A DNA stretch of 64,000 nt, taken from assembly GCA_010279815.1 (NCBI GenBank), contig QEOQ01000486.1, forward strand, positions 960,935-1,024,934, in the 5' to 3' direction. Each line of letters starts with the position of its first letter. Positions within the stretch are counted from its first letter, which is position 1. This document shows positions 50,459 through 61,466 of the stretch, piece by piece. The position numbers and the translations under genes were made by a program. Under the pieces are notes generated by a model. The model had not been told where the DNA came from. It worked only from the letters and a program-made list of their open reading frames with translations, and made no database searches. This DNA comes from Brachionus plicatilis (Eukaryota; Rotifera; Eurotatoria; Ploima; Brachionidae).

Positions 50459-53300
50459 ATACAGTAATTTTTCTGTAAATAAGTATTAAATTAATTTATG
50501 TTTTTGAAGTTAACAATTAAAAAATCTTGACCAGATATTTATAGAAAAATAAAAAAAATAAATTTGTTTTAAATTATATTATGGGTTAAAAAAGTCGTTC
50601 AACAATTAATTAAAAGACCTAAATATTTTGATTAATTTTTAATATTGTCAAGATTTAAAATAAACTCTTAATTTTTTGATTATAAAGAATAACTACATTA
50701 AAGTCAACTCGGTATTTTTATAACAGAAATATTCTGTCAATATCAGCATTAATATTCTGAAGCCTTTTTTATTTTAGCTTATAATAAGTTTTTTTATTTT
50801 GACGATTAATACGCCTTAATATAGGACTAAAGTAGGGCGCTTTTATACGGATAAAAAAGATGAAGATGAAAACCAAAAATAAGAAGAGAAATTTTGAGGA
50901 AGCATGCTATAATTTGTTCCCAAAATTCCGAGAATAAGTTTTGATTATTTTGAGAAAAAAAAAAACTAATCAAAACTAACTTCTGCAAAAATTCTGTATT
51001 TTCTCTAAAATTTTGGCATAAGATAGAAAAGAGGACAGAGTTTTTGCAAGAGAAAATCGTGGATTTATTTTTTTTTTCATAAATTTAAAAGGCTAAAACT
51101 TTTATTTTAGGACTTATACTCTTTCTCTTTAACATTCACACTTTTTTGGATCTATTGCTCAACCTCAATATTAAAGATAAATAAGTTAAAAATTGAAACA
51201 TTTTCAAACTTATTAGAATCTATATTAAGTTCAGTCAATTATCATTTTATTATCATCGGAATAAAATTTATAAAAAGATCTGTTTATTCTGTCAATTAAG
51301 AGAAAGTTTTTGATTTTTCCAATCTAAAGATTTACAAATTTCTCATAATTAAAGAAATGTCTAGATTTTTAAGATATTTACAATTTATTTTTAGTTAAGT
51401 ATTTTAAAAATAATCGTTTTCGAATACCTATAATATGCCAAGTAATTTAGAATTTATTTATGCATTTTAATATCTATTATATATTTCAAGTAAATTTAAG
51501 ATTAATTTTTTTTTTTAATTTCTAAATTAAATCAAAAAAAAATTATATTAAATCTCGGCATTGTGAATTTTTAATTGAAAATAATTAATGTTAAACTTTA
51601 TCTCAATCAGGTAAATTAAGTTAAGAAATTGTAGTAGAATTAACGAAATTAAAGCTTATATTTCTTTTTTATAAGTCAAAGTCCGGGCTTTTAAATTTTT
51701 TTATTTTTTTTAAAGTATGGACTTGGACTTTAAAATTAGTGACTTGGACTTAAACTAGGCCATCACATTAACTTCTTGGAACGGCAAAAAATTCATGTTG
51801 TTCGGACTTTTTTTATTTTAAATTTAAAAGTCCAAATCTTAGTTTGGAGCAAAATTAATACCAATTGTCAAGCTAATGATAAATTAAAAAAATTTTTTAT
51901 GCAATAATTTTTTTGTCAGCTCAATAAAATAAAATGATTATGAACATTTAAAAAGTATAAAAATGAAATACAAATGTTGGATTTACTTTTAAAAAAATCA
52001 AGTTATAAACAAATTTATTAAATAATTCGTTTAGAAAAATTTAGGTTTTTAAAAGTTTCTATTTGAAAAATTTTGAACTTAGGCAAAAGAAATTAGCATT
52101 GTTTAATTCTTAATAGTTATTGACTTTTTACTAAAAGTGTTTGCTTCTCTTCACTTATATTCAGTTATAACTAAACCTCTTGATATAGCTACCAAACTCA
52201 ATCTTTGGACCAGAAAAATGAACTGATTAATTTAATTTTTTTAACTTTTCTTTAAAATTATTGGGAAAAAAATCTGTTGATTTATCAAAAGTTTTTTATA
52301 CATGTTTTTATAAATTTATATGTAAAAACACTGATTTACTTATAATATTTTTCTACCAAAATTTATTCTATTAGTTTTGTTTGATTTTCTAGAAATTGAT
52401 ACATCACCCACATAATATGACTTGAAGTTGTTTGATTGCAAAAGGGCTAAAATCACTATTAGGACTAATCATTAAATTTAATTATGAGTTGGAAAATTAA
52501 ATGAGTAACGACAAAATTGCTAAAACTGTGGTAGAACGAAACTAAATTGAAGTGAAAAATTTAAAATTTGTCGATTTAAATTGTGAATACATAGAGTTGA
52601 GTAATTTTTTTATTTTTTTTTTCCTTTAAAAATTAATAATCAAGAATTAAAAGTTAATAAATCAGAAGCTTAATTTCATTTCTCAATGGCATAAAGCGAT
52701 AAAAAAAATAGTCAGAAAGATTTATTCTTGTCTAACAGGTCTTCTAAAGAGAAAGAGAAAAAAATTTTTAAAAAGAAATGAATAAAAAAAACAATACAGA
52801 ACTGAACAGTAACTTCTTTCTTTCATCCTTCGAAGTTCTATTACCAAAGTTAAATCTGTTATACAAATCTTGTAGTCTTGTAACTTTATGACAATCTACT
52901 TAACATTTTTCAGGGGTTGATGATGATGCTGTTATTAAACATTAATGGCGTAAAAACACACTAAAATTTCAAAATTTTCATCAATATTTTTGATTGTTTT
53001 AAAGTCTCTAAAATCAGAGATACATAGAATTAAATATATATAACTTTTTAAAAGAGCATTTCAATATTGTTTGATTTAACACACAAAGGTGAACGTTCAA
53101 TTCATTGATTTTTTTCATAGAATAATTATTTCATAGAATTTATTCTAATTTTCCATTGTTTAAAAGTCTTTAAAATCATACAGTTAATTCATGGAATTTT
53201 TTTTAAAAGGCATAAAATACAGAAAAATAATTTAAAAAAATCTATCATTTTTTTTCAGAATAATAATCTCCGGTAATAAATTTGAAAAACTATCCAAAAC
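50459..53300. other. AT-rich intergenic region
   Basis: Contains one weak inverted repeat (51675-51842, tips around AAAGTCCGGGC and GGACTTTT). No exon or RNA gene recognised. Confidence 0.5.
51675..51842. repeat. Weak inverted repeat, possible old MITE
   Basis: GTCCGGGCTTTTAAAT near the left end pairs with ATTTAAAAGTCCAAAT near the right end; GACTTGGACTT is repeated inside. Boundaries uncertain. Confidence 0.4.
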
Positions 53301-53467
53301 TTAACATTAGAAGCACCAAAGAGTCAAAATGACTTTTTTTTCCGTGTTTTGCCGCTAAAATCAAAGTATTTTTTATTGAGCATAATTTTTTTTCAGCATT
53401 AAAAATAAGAATAACTTTCTAAATTCAAATAAAAAAAATTTGTTCAAATTCGTTTATGTGGTAATTA

Positions 53468-53850
53468 CAGTGGTGATTTCATAAAAGTATTTTACGAAAA
53501 ATTACGTTAATTTTGATTTTGAAAAAATGTCTTTTTTTCCAAAAATCGAAAATCGATTATTTTTTTTTTCAGAAATTGGTCAATAAAATAGTTATTTTTA
53601 AATTTTTACAAAAAAAGCTTTCTTAAATTTTCGATTTTTGGAAAAAAAGACATTTTTTCAAAAAATTTTGAATTTTACCAAATTTTACCAAAATTATCTC
53701 AAAATCCTGAAAATTTTCGTAATTTTTCGTAGATTACTTCTTTTTCACTGTTCGGATTTTACGTTAATTTACGTAAAATGTGGTAAAATTTGGTTAATTT
53801 ACTGTATTTTACGTAATTATTTGTAAAATACTGTTATAAAATCACCACTG
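53468..53850. mobile_element. Tc1/mariner-like MITE, CAGTGGTG ends, TA duplication
   Basis: TA at 53466-53467 and 53851-53852. Ends CAGTGGTGATTTCATAAAAG and the complement of CAGTGGTGATTTTATAACAG. Large complementary stretches inside (around TTTTTGGAAAAAAAGACATT and its partner). The homologous empty site in the copy at 21508-21882 has a single TA, which supports both ends. Confidence 0.85.
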
Positions 53851-53957
53851 TATAAATTGACAAATTTTTGTTCAAAATGTAAAAAAGCAGTGTGTGAATA
53901 ATGTAAAAAAGAAATAGAGAGTATTTGTAAAAAGTGTGATTGACCATGGATATTTTA

Positions 53958-54613
53958 GGGAATGTTATTTCAGCACAATCAATTTCTGATTAGCACAATG
54001 AAAAAAACATTCAACACAATTCGATTTCTTCTCAGCACAAAAAATTATATTTAAAAAAAAAACATTTAACACAAAAAATTTGTGTTTGAAAATAATTCTT
54101 AAAGGAAATTTTTTTTCAACACAAAAATATTTATAAAACAATTAATTTTTTTTAATTTTAAATTTTATTTAATGATATTTATAAGTGGAAGTTAGGTAAA
54201 TAAAGCAAATTTCGAAGCTTAAAGAAAAGAAATTAAAAAAATTAGTCTCTAGAAAACCATTTTTCCGCATTTTTAGCTCTACCTCTTTTAGGTTTATTCA
54301 CAAATTGGTCCTTTTTTTTTAAAAATTCTTTTAATGCCAATAAATGTGCACAATATTCTGATTTTGTGAAAAACTTGCAAGAACATTTCTTACTGTTAAG
54401 CTCAACTTTATAACAGTTGTTGAATAATTTTTTTTTAAATTTTCTCATCAAGCCATTAATTTTTGTGTTGAATGCATTTATTTTATTTTTAATTTTTGTG
54501 CTAAAAGTATTTTTTTCAAATTTTAATTTTTGTGTTGAGAAGAAATCATTTTGTGCTCAGCGTTTTGAAATTGTGTTGAATGGTTATTTTTTTGTGTTGA
54601 AAAGGTAGATACC
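53958..54613. mobile_element. Mutator-like (MULE) deletion derivative with 9-base target duplication
   Basis: Flanked by GATATTTTA at 53949-53957 and 54614-54622. The ends read GGGAATGTTATTTCAGCACA and, from the right on the other strand, GGGTATCTACCTTTTCAACA, i.e. similar inverted tips. The arms carry repeated (C)AACACAA motifs. A 9-base duplication is the Mutator norm, and the internal frame below encodes a SWIM finger, as MULE transposases do. Two independent signs agree. Confidence 0.8.
54242..54451 (-). pseudogene. C-terminal fragment of MULE transposase with SWIM zinc finger
   Basis: 69 codons. It holds CSCKFFTKSEYCAHLLAL, which is the SWIM pattern CxC-x8-CxH with the usual hydrophobic follow-up, then a basic NKPKRGRAKNAEKW linker like the RGRPKK tail of such transposases. 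The catalytic DDE part is absent, so this is a remnant inside a non-autonomous element and not a functional host gene. It begins at an ATG by chance or by retained frame. Confidence 0.75.
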
Positions 54614-54773
54614 CGATATTTTACAAGGCCCAAAAAAAGTCTAAAATTTATTAATTTACTATTTTTATTCAATTAATTTAATAATTTAAATAAATTTGAA
54701 CACAAAATACATGATTTATTCCTTAATTTTCATAACGAGTCAAAATGACTTGTTTTGGTGCTTCTAGTGTTAA

Positions 54774-55317
54774 ATGATTAAAACAGTGATAGAACAAAAT
54801 TAAAAATTGATCAATTTAAATTGTGATTATGAAGCAGACACAGAGTTGAGTAATTTTTCGAATTTTTATTTTTTTCTTTTAAATAGTAATAATCAAAGAT
54901 TAACATTAATAAATCAGAAATAATTAAATCAGAAGCTTAATTCCATTTCTCAAAGCCATAAAGTCATAAAAAAACAAAACAAAAACAAAAAAAAATAAGA
55001 AAAAAAAAAAAAGAGAAAAAAAAAATTAGCAGCAGCAGCAGTCAGAAAGAGATATTCTAGTCAAACAGGTCCTCTAAAGAGAAACAGAACAAACTTACAA
55101 ATTACAAACTGATCCATAAAGAGAGAGAAAAAAAAAATGTTGCCTTTATTTATAACTATATTAGCTAAGCTGTAAATTGCCAACAATCCAAAAAGAAAAA
55201 GAGAGAAAAAGAAAAGAATAAAAAAAAAACTATACAATACAGAACAATTTCAAAAATTTTCCTCCGATCTTGCGACGAGGACTTAAACGGTAAAATTAAC
55301 TAAAAAAAATAATTGTC
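54774..55317. other. 3' flank of the POU gene, A-rich
   Basis: Probably the 3' UTR side of the minus-strand POU gene: long A/T and purine-rich runs, for example around 54965-55020 and 55125-55230, with a short AGC triplet run near 55029. No separate gene. Confidence 0.5.
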
Positions 55318-57000
55318 TCAATTAGCATTTTCCTGGCCACCAGTGGCCGCCATCTCGCTGCCCACCACCACTGTTTGAACCTGTGAGCCGGCGGCGGCGG
55401 CGCTCTGCTCCTCGCCGGCCATCACGGACGCCTGCTGCTCGCCCTGGCTGTGTATCTGCGGCTCCAGCTTCGTGTTAGTCAACGTGATCACTGTTTTGGT
55501 GGGCGTACTGGCGCCACTCTGCTGCGAAGCCAAATGCGCCAGCTCCTGAATGTGCGCCTGGTCCATCTGATTGTTCACAATCATGACCGCCTGTTGCTGT
55601 TGCTGCTGTTGCTGCTGCTGCTGCTGTTGCTGTTGCATCATCTGATTGTTGAGTGTGTGGCTAATGGAGTTGCTTGACGAGTTGGGACTGAGAGAGGCGT
55701 CCGAATTTGTCTCGGCATTGTCCGACTTGAGCTTTTTCATGGTGTTCTTGAGCGCCTGACGCTTGTTGCAGAACCACACGCGGATCACCTCTCTGTCGTA
55801 GTTGAGCTTTTGGGCGAGCATGGTCATGTCGGCGCCCTGGTTGCCGGACGGGTGCGTGTTCTTCTCGAAGTAGTCGTTCAAAATTTCGAGCGCTTGCGGC
55901 GTGAAGCTGGTGCGCCGCTTTCTCTTCTTGGTGTTTTCGGTGCCCAGCAAGTCGGCAAAGTTTGTGTGCGTGCCCGATTTGAGTCTTAGAAAAGTGAAGA
56001 AAAAAAAAATGCGAAATTAATAAACAAGCTCGACGGACACAAAAAGACATAGAAAAAAATACCTATCCGCATATTTTAGTTCGGCCTCCTGCATCCACTT
56101 TTCGAGCACGGGCTTTATCTTGGCAGCGGACTTGGGCGTAATGTCGAGCTTTTCGAAGCGGCAAATGGCCGACTGGGAGTACGCGGGTCCCTTGGTGGCG
56201 CTGAGCGCCTGGCCCACCTGGGTCTGGGTGAGGCCGAGCGCCAGTCGCCTCAGCTTGAACGCCTTGGCGAACTCGCGTATCTCGTCCAGATTGACGCCGT
56301 CCACAGTGGTCGCGTGCGTTATCTGGTGGCTCGACTGCATGTTGGGTATGTTGGCGATGGTGGGCCCCTGGTCGTCCATGGACGCGTCCGCCTTGTCGTC
56401 CTCCTCGAGCAGCGTTTTGATGGGCGTCGTGCCGTTCTGGTTGCCGGTCGCGTTCCCGCCGCCGCCCGTCCGCGTCCCGCTCTGTCCGCCCATCGCGCCG
56501 AACTGAATCTGAGACAAGTTGACCGCCTGCAGCAGGTTCGAGCCCTGGCCCTGACCCGACTGATTGCTTGTCTGCACATTGACGGCCTGGATTTGCGCGG
56601 CGTTCTGCTGGACGGCGCCGGTCTGGCCGGACGCGGCCGCCTGGAGCACGGGCAGCGACAGTATCTGCCCCTGGTGGTTGATGACCAGCGTCTGCTGCTG
56701 CTGTTGCTGCTGGCCGGACTGCTGGGCGCCGTTGGTGGCGGCGGCGGCGGCCGTGGTGGTGGTGGACGGCGTCGAGGACGTGGACGCCGACGCCGTCTGG
56801 CCCTGGGCCGCGGCCGCCTGTCCGCTGCCGCCCTCCTGGTTCGGCTGCACGACCAGCTGCGAAAAGTTGGGTATCTGGAATATCTGACCGTTGGCCGTGA
56901 TGAACGAGATGGGCTGCTGGTTGGACTGGGAGAGCAGCGACACCGGGATGTTTATGATCTGAGAGCTACCAGTCGACGATGGTATGAGAAATTGCTGCAT
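55318..57000 (-). CDS. POU6F: Class VI POU-homeodomain transcription factor, 534 residues
   Basis: Two exons, 56063-57000 and 55318-55984, joined at AG|A (Arg313). Residues 1-232 are Gln/Ala/Ser/Thr-rich, with ITANGQIFQIPN and INHQGQILSLPV motifs typical of glutamine-rich activation domains. POU-specific domain about 233-308 (NLDEIREFAKAFKLRRLALG, LTQTQVGQAL, YSQSAICRFEKLDITPKSA). Homeodomain about 331-391: KRKRRTSFTPQALEILNDYF ... NYDREVIRVWFCNKRQALKN. The sequence ITPKSA and RRTSFTPQA place it with POU6F1/2 and fly pdm3, nuclear octamer-type DNA-binding regulators of neural cell identity. Odd: helix 3 has NKRQ for NRRQ, and the loop between helices 1 and 2 is about three residues longer than usual. 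A run of about 15 Gln (CAG/CAA) follows at about residue 428. The gene is a strong G+C island. Start: first ATG, MQQFLIPSSTG; a 5' non-coding exon may exist. Confidence 0.97.
55575..55638. repeat. Polyglutamine-coding CAG/CAA repeat
   Basis: Imperfect CTG/TTG run on the plus strand encoding about 15 consecutive Gln in the C-terminal part of the POU protein. Mixed codons suggest a moderately stable tract. Confidence 0.85.
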
Positions 57001-57709
57001 TGTTTAGCTTATTAGCATTAAATCTACAAAAAATGTAAATTAATTATTATAAAATTGGCTAATAATTATAATGTCGCAGCAACAACGAGCAAACACAAAG
57101 TTTTGATACCACAAATTGAAAAAAATTAGAATTTTGTTGTTTGCTTGTCGAATTATTAGCAATAATGATGAGAATAATTATTCTTATTTTAAGTTTTTTT
57201 TTTTTTTCGTGAGGAAAATTAGGCAAAATTAAAAAAAATTATTTTTTTTTTTTCTCTACCATTATCATTTTGAGCTGGAGCTAGAGAAAGAGAAAAATGA
57301 GAAATTAAAATAAAATATGGCTGGATTAGTGGTGAATATATATTTATAATTAGAGAGAGAGTGTGAGTGTGTGTGTGTGTGGAGTGGTGGGATGTGTGTG
57401 GATGTGGACCCCCCTGGCCAGTCCTTGCACACTCGGCTTTCGTTTAGCCATGCATGCACTAGCGATGAACTCGACTTGGGCGTTCATTATGAACACTAGC
57501 ATCGAATATGCGTTGAATATGCATCAAATATGGTGTGCATAAATAAATGCTTATTATTAATCACTTGGGCTGGCTCTATGAATAAAATATCTAGATTTTA
57601 CCATTTTAAATTTTTTTCCTTTTCATAATTAGCATAATTTGTCTGTGCCACTTTTGAATTGCTAATGCCTAATTAATTTGCTAAATATGCATAATAAATA
57701 GATAATTAT
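57001..57709. promoter_or_regulatory. 5' flank of the POU gene with purine and GT microsatellite
   Basis: The upstream side of the POU gene start. It includes a GA/GT tract at about 57350-57383 and a G+C-richer patch to about 57500 with repeated GCATGCA/GCAT motifs. No core promoter element can be assigned with confidence. Confidence 0.4.
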
Positions 57710-59760
57710 TTGCTTGGCGTTTTGAGATCCGCCTTTTTTTTTGATTTTGAGTCAAAAGTTTACTTTCGGTCACTACACAAATATGGCTATGCAAAATTGA
57801 TTTTTTTTTTGTTACTCTTTCCTCAATTATTCATTTATTCTGCAAAACTTTTCGAATATTCATTGAAAAGAACAAAAATGAAGTTTCATGATGGTGACAC
57901 TTTTTTTGTCTGACCACTTTTTTATTTTCTTTTAAATTTGATGATTTTAAAAATACTTAATAACAATTTTTCAATCCTCCTATTTAATAACAATTTTTTG
58001 ATTACTGTCCAATATACACCACTAATTAGGTACTGTAAAATTGATTTTTTTTAATTTTCCTCAATTAATCATTTTTTCCGTAAAACTTCTCTAATATTCA
58101 TTGAAAAGACCAAAAATGAAGTTTCATGATGGTGACGCTTTTTTTGTCTGACCACTTTTTTTTAATAAAATTTGACTGCTGATTTTTTAAATACTTAATC
58201 AATGATGACCAAAAAAATTTTTAATATTTTCCTACTATTTAATAACAATTTTTTGATTACTGTCCAATATACACCACTAATTAGGTACTGTACAATTGAT
58301 CTTTTTTAATTTTCCCCCATTATTCATTTATTCTGTAAAACTTTTCAAATAACCATTAAATATAACAAAAATGAAGTTTCTTATGGTTACACTATTTTTG
58401 TCTGACCATTTTTTTTCAATAAAATATTCCGCTGATTTTGAAAATATTTAATCACTGTCCACATAAAAATGCAATAGAAATGGTATAGAAATGATATGGT
58501 AGATATAAAATTATTAAAATAGTATAATTTTGGTTTCCAGTCTCGTTGTTAATTTTCCATCTCCTCTTAGCAATTGTACAGGACTTTTTGAAAACTATTT
58601 AAAGTTGTTATATAATTCTTCGTTCACACAACACTTGTTTTTTTTTTCATCCTTCAAACCTAAGACAAAAAATTTTTACTTTTACTTTATTTACATAAAT
58701 TGTAATTTTTATTTTTAATTTTGAATATAATTTTTTCTGAAGGAGCATTGACTTGATCAGAATTCTTTACGAATAATAATAAAAAAATATTTCTTATTAT
58801 TTTTTCATTTAAATGCTCTTAAAAATTTAATAAATGTTTCCAAAAAAATTTTTTTTAATATTCCATCAAGCTGTCCACTGTACGCCATCAATTAGTTTAT
58901 GCACAATCGATATTTTTTTCTTAGCTCAATCATTCATTGATGCTGAAAAACTTTTCAAAGATCAATTTTATAATAAAAAAAAAATTAAGTTTCACAATGT
59001 TGGCACTTTTTTTTAATAAAATATTCCTCTGATCTTAAAAATACTTAATCAATTTGCACCAAAAAAAATTCAATAATTTCCTCCTATTTAATAAGAACTT
59101 TTAGATAACTGTCCACTTCACGCAACTATTTAGGCTTTGCTAAATTGATTTTTTTTTTAATCTTTCCTTAATTTTTCATTTATTCTTCAAAAAGTTTCAA
59201 ACATCAATTTGATATCGCCAAAAAAATGAAGTTTCATGATGGTGACACTTTTTTGTCTTAATAATTTTTTTCAATTAAATATTCTTTAAAATTCTAAAAT
59301 ACTTAAATAATTTAGACAAAAAAAATTCTAATATTTTCTGTCCTATTTTTGAAGTGACATTTAAACTAGTCTTTTTTGTTGACTTATCTATGATTCAAGA
59401 GAAAACCCTTGCCTGTTTTCGCTTACTGTCTTCAAAAATTTATCATATCCTTTTGGTGTTCATTTTTGTCATATTTTTTTAAACATTGCTAATTATTTAC
59501 ACCAAACTCTACCACTAATCGTCTTAAAAAATCTACTGGTAGAATATTAAGCTTTTCCCACTATTTTGTAAATGAAATATTTGAAGTTCTAATTTTTTAC
59601 ATATTATTTCCACTAAATCTACCACTTTACCACAAGTTGTCCACAACATTTTATGATAGTGACATTTTTTTGTCTTATTTTTTAGACTCACAATCAATTC
59701 ACAAAAATGTAAGTGGAAAATTTTTTGTCTTATTTTTCTAATCCTCATTTGATTCTAGAA
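57710..59760. repeat. Degenerate tandem array, unit about 240-255 bases
   Basis: The anchor ATGAAGTTTCATGATGGTGA recurs at 57878, 58116 and 59226, with variants at 58371, 58983 and about 59640. A second anchor, ACTGTCCAATATACACCACT, recurs at about 58005 and 58259, with variants near 57760, 58870 and 59109. Spacing is 238-255 where uninterrupted. The 611-base gap between the third and fourth units contains about 370 extra bases, including a retroposon-like end at 58737-58790. Copies diverge, so the array is old. Short open frames in it repeat the same peptide and are not genes. Confidence 0.8.
58480..58800 (+). mobile_element. Retroposon-like insertion inside the tandem array
   Basis: It breaks the 240-base period and ends in CTGAAGGAGCATTGACTTGA plus an A-rich tail, a weaker match to the ends at 31762-31845 and 38255-38330. 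Boundaries are approximate. Confidence 0.35.
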
Positions 59761-61054
59761 AAAATTTTCTTCCATCAACTTGATGTCCATACACGACAAA
59801 ATGTGTCCTGTTAGTAACATCACTTTTGTCTTAACCAAAATGAACTTAAAATGTAAATGTAGCCTTGGGCTCTTGAAAAAGTCATCTTTTCGGCATTCAG
59901 TTGTAAATGTGATTAATTAAAATAAGAAATAAAAAAAATTTAAACTCTTCCATTTGTTTGATTTTTAGACCAAAAACTCTCTTATTAAAATTTTTGTTGT
60001 AACATCACGTGAATCTATGTGCCTTAGGGTGGTCATTGAATTAAAAAAAAAGGAGAGTTAAAAAATTAAATTCATTAGGTATATAATTTATGCGTAATAA
60101 TTAATTAGAGATTATACTAAATTAAAAATTGTAATAAGTGTTCCTAATCAGCACGGACTATTATTAATATCTATTTTATAAACAGTTTAAATTTGCATTT
60201 ATAATTTTAAATTAGCAAAATATCTATGATTTTGTTCTATCGAGCCAGCGTGTAGTTGCTCTCATTTTGCCTAGCTTGATTAATGAAAAATAATTCAAAC
60301 CATAAAATCATCATATTTCAAATGAACAAAATTTTTGCTAAGTTATTATAATGGATTTTTAAATATCAAGCTAAATAGAAACGAAATTTTAGAACTAGCT
60401 TCGACAAACAAAGCCATATCTCTAAACGAACAAGCAAAACATAAAACAAAAAACTATTGAAAAAGCAATATAATTTGAAATAAATAAAAATAAAATTTGC
60501 ATTTTTTTCGTTGTTTAGGAAAATATCGAGCGTTTGAGAGAAAGAAAAAAATTCTCGCCAAACATAATATGAGCTTAATTAAAAATGAAAGCATGAATTC
60601 AAATACGCCAAAGAAAATACACTCAAATTTATTTAAATTTTATTAATATGAGTTTTTTTTATAGCTTGATCTCTCTCTCTCTCTTTTTCTCACTATCTTG
60701 ATTTTACATTTAATTAAAAAAAGCATTTTGAATAAAATATATTGAATTTTGTTGAAATTATGGCCAAAATAATTTAATTAAAAAGCCATAAACCCAACAA
60801 AAAAATAATTATTTTTCTTTCACATTGTAAATTGAAATATGAGAATATTTTCTTCATGAAAAAAAAAAAATTAAAATAAATTCCCATTCTCCCCAAATCT
60901 GGATATTTATTTGGCTGATTAAAAAAATTAAAAAAAAATTGTCCACTTTAAAACAAAATTAATTGCCTTTACTGAAGATCAAACAAAATTTTTTAGTCCA
61001 AATTTATTTCGATTAAAATAATTGAAAGAATCAGCAAAAAAATGAGAGAAAAGG
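59761..61054. other. AT-rich intergenic region
   Basis: Includes a short CT microsatellite at about 60670-60690. No gene or RNA recognised. Confidence 0.5.
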
Positions 61055-61300
61055 TTAAACCTTGGCCAAGTCTGTGGTATCTTTGTTGATTTCGTGGTCG
61101 TTTTTATTTTGTTTTGAGTAGAAAATTTTTGTATTGATGGGTATTTCGATGGCAATGTTGAAATTGATGCGTCTAATTACTTTTTTGGTTCTGGTATCGA
61201 CCACTAGCGCAGTAAAATTGGTGTGTTCCTTTTTTTTTTCTGAGCTGTCGTATGCATTTTTGAGATCGCTGTCGCCATCTTCCTTAATGGAATCTATCAT
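61055..61300 (-). CDS. Small protein of unknown family, 81 residues
   Basis: A clean ATG-to-stop frame with ordinary codon use and more G+C than its surroundings: acidic/Lys-rich start (MIDSIKEDGDSDLKNAYDSS), a core that looks beta-rich (TALVVDTRTKKVIRRINFNI), and a hydrophilic end DTTDLAKV. No signal peptide or membrane helix. It lies 166 bases downstream of the Derlin stop on the same strand. A pyrimidine-rich tract ending in AATAATCAG lies about 35 bases before the ATG, which could be an acceptor of an internal intron or of a trans-spliced leader. It may be a separate gene or the last exon of a longer one. Function unknown. Confidence 0.55.
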   Translation of the reverse strand: MIDSIKEDGDSDLKNAYDSSEKKKEHTNFTALVVDTRTKKVIRRINFNIAIEIPINTKIFYSKQNKNDHEINKDTTDLAKV

Positions 61301-61413
61301 TTTGTCAAATATTAAAAAAGAATATAAAAGAATCTGATTATTAAGAGAAAAAAAGAATTACCAAAAAATAAAAATTGTAACTTAGGGACTTGAAAATAAA
61401 AAATGTTTTAAAT

Positions 61414-61422
61414 AAAATTTAT
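61414..61422 (-). promoter_or_regulatory. Possible polyadenylation signal of the Derlin gene
   Basis: On the minus strand AATAAA occurs about 45-50 bases after the Derlin stop. Position is approximate. Confidence 0.35.
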
Positions 61423-61466
61423 TCGATAATAAAAAAAAAATCGTATAAACTGTGAGAAAACAATGA

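Larger units (their letters stand above)
53301..54773. mobile_element. piggyBac-like element (second copy), host of two nested transposons
   Basis: TTAA at 53301-53304 and 54770-54773; ends TTAACATTAGAAGCACC and GGTGCTTCTAGTGTTAA, with GAGTCAAAATGAC just inside both. Its own sequence aligns to 21508-21882 in reverse orientation, including ACATGATTTATTC and GACCATGGATATT. Subtracting the nested pieces and duplicated targets leaves about 420 bases, close to the 375 of the other copy. No piggyBac transposase is left. Confidence 0.8.

Noticed and set aside
56314..57015. Long plus-strand open frame, 233 codons, across the POU gene
   Set aside because: It is the antisense shadow of a G+C-rich, low-complexity coding exon: Arg/Gly/Leu repeats mirror the Gln/Ala tracts. 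Other frames over 55450-56887 are shadows for the same reason.
57710..59016. Short open frames in the tandem array, several ending in similar HDGDTFF-like peptides
   Set aside because: The similarity comes from the repeated DNA unit; no start, splice or codon signal indicates translation.
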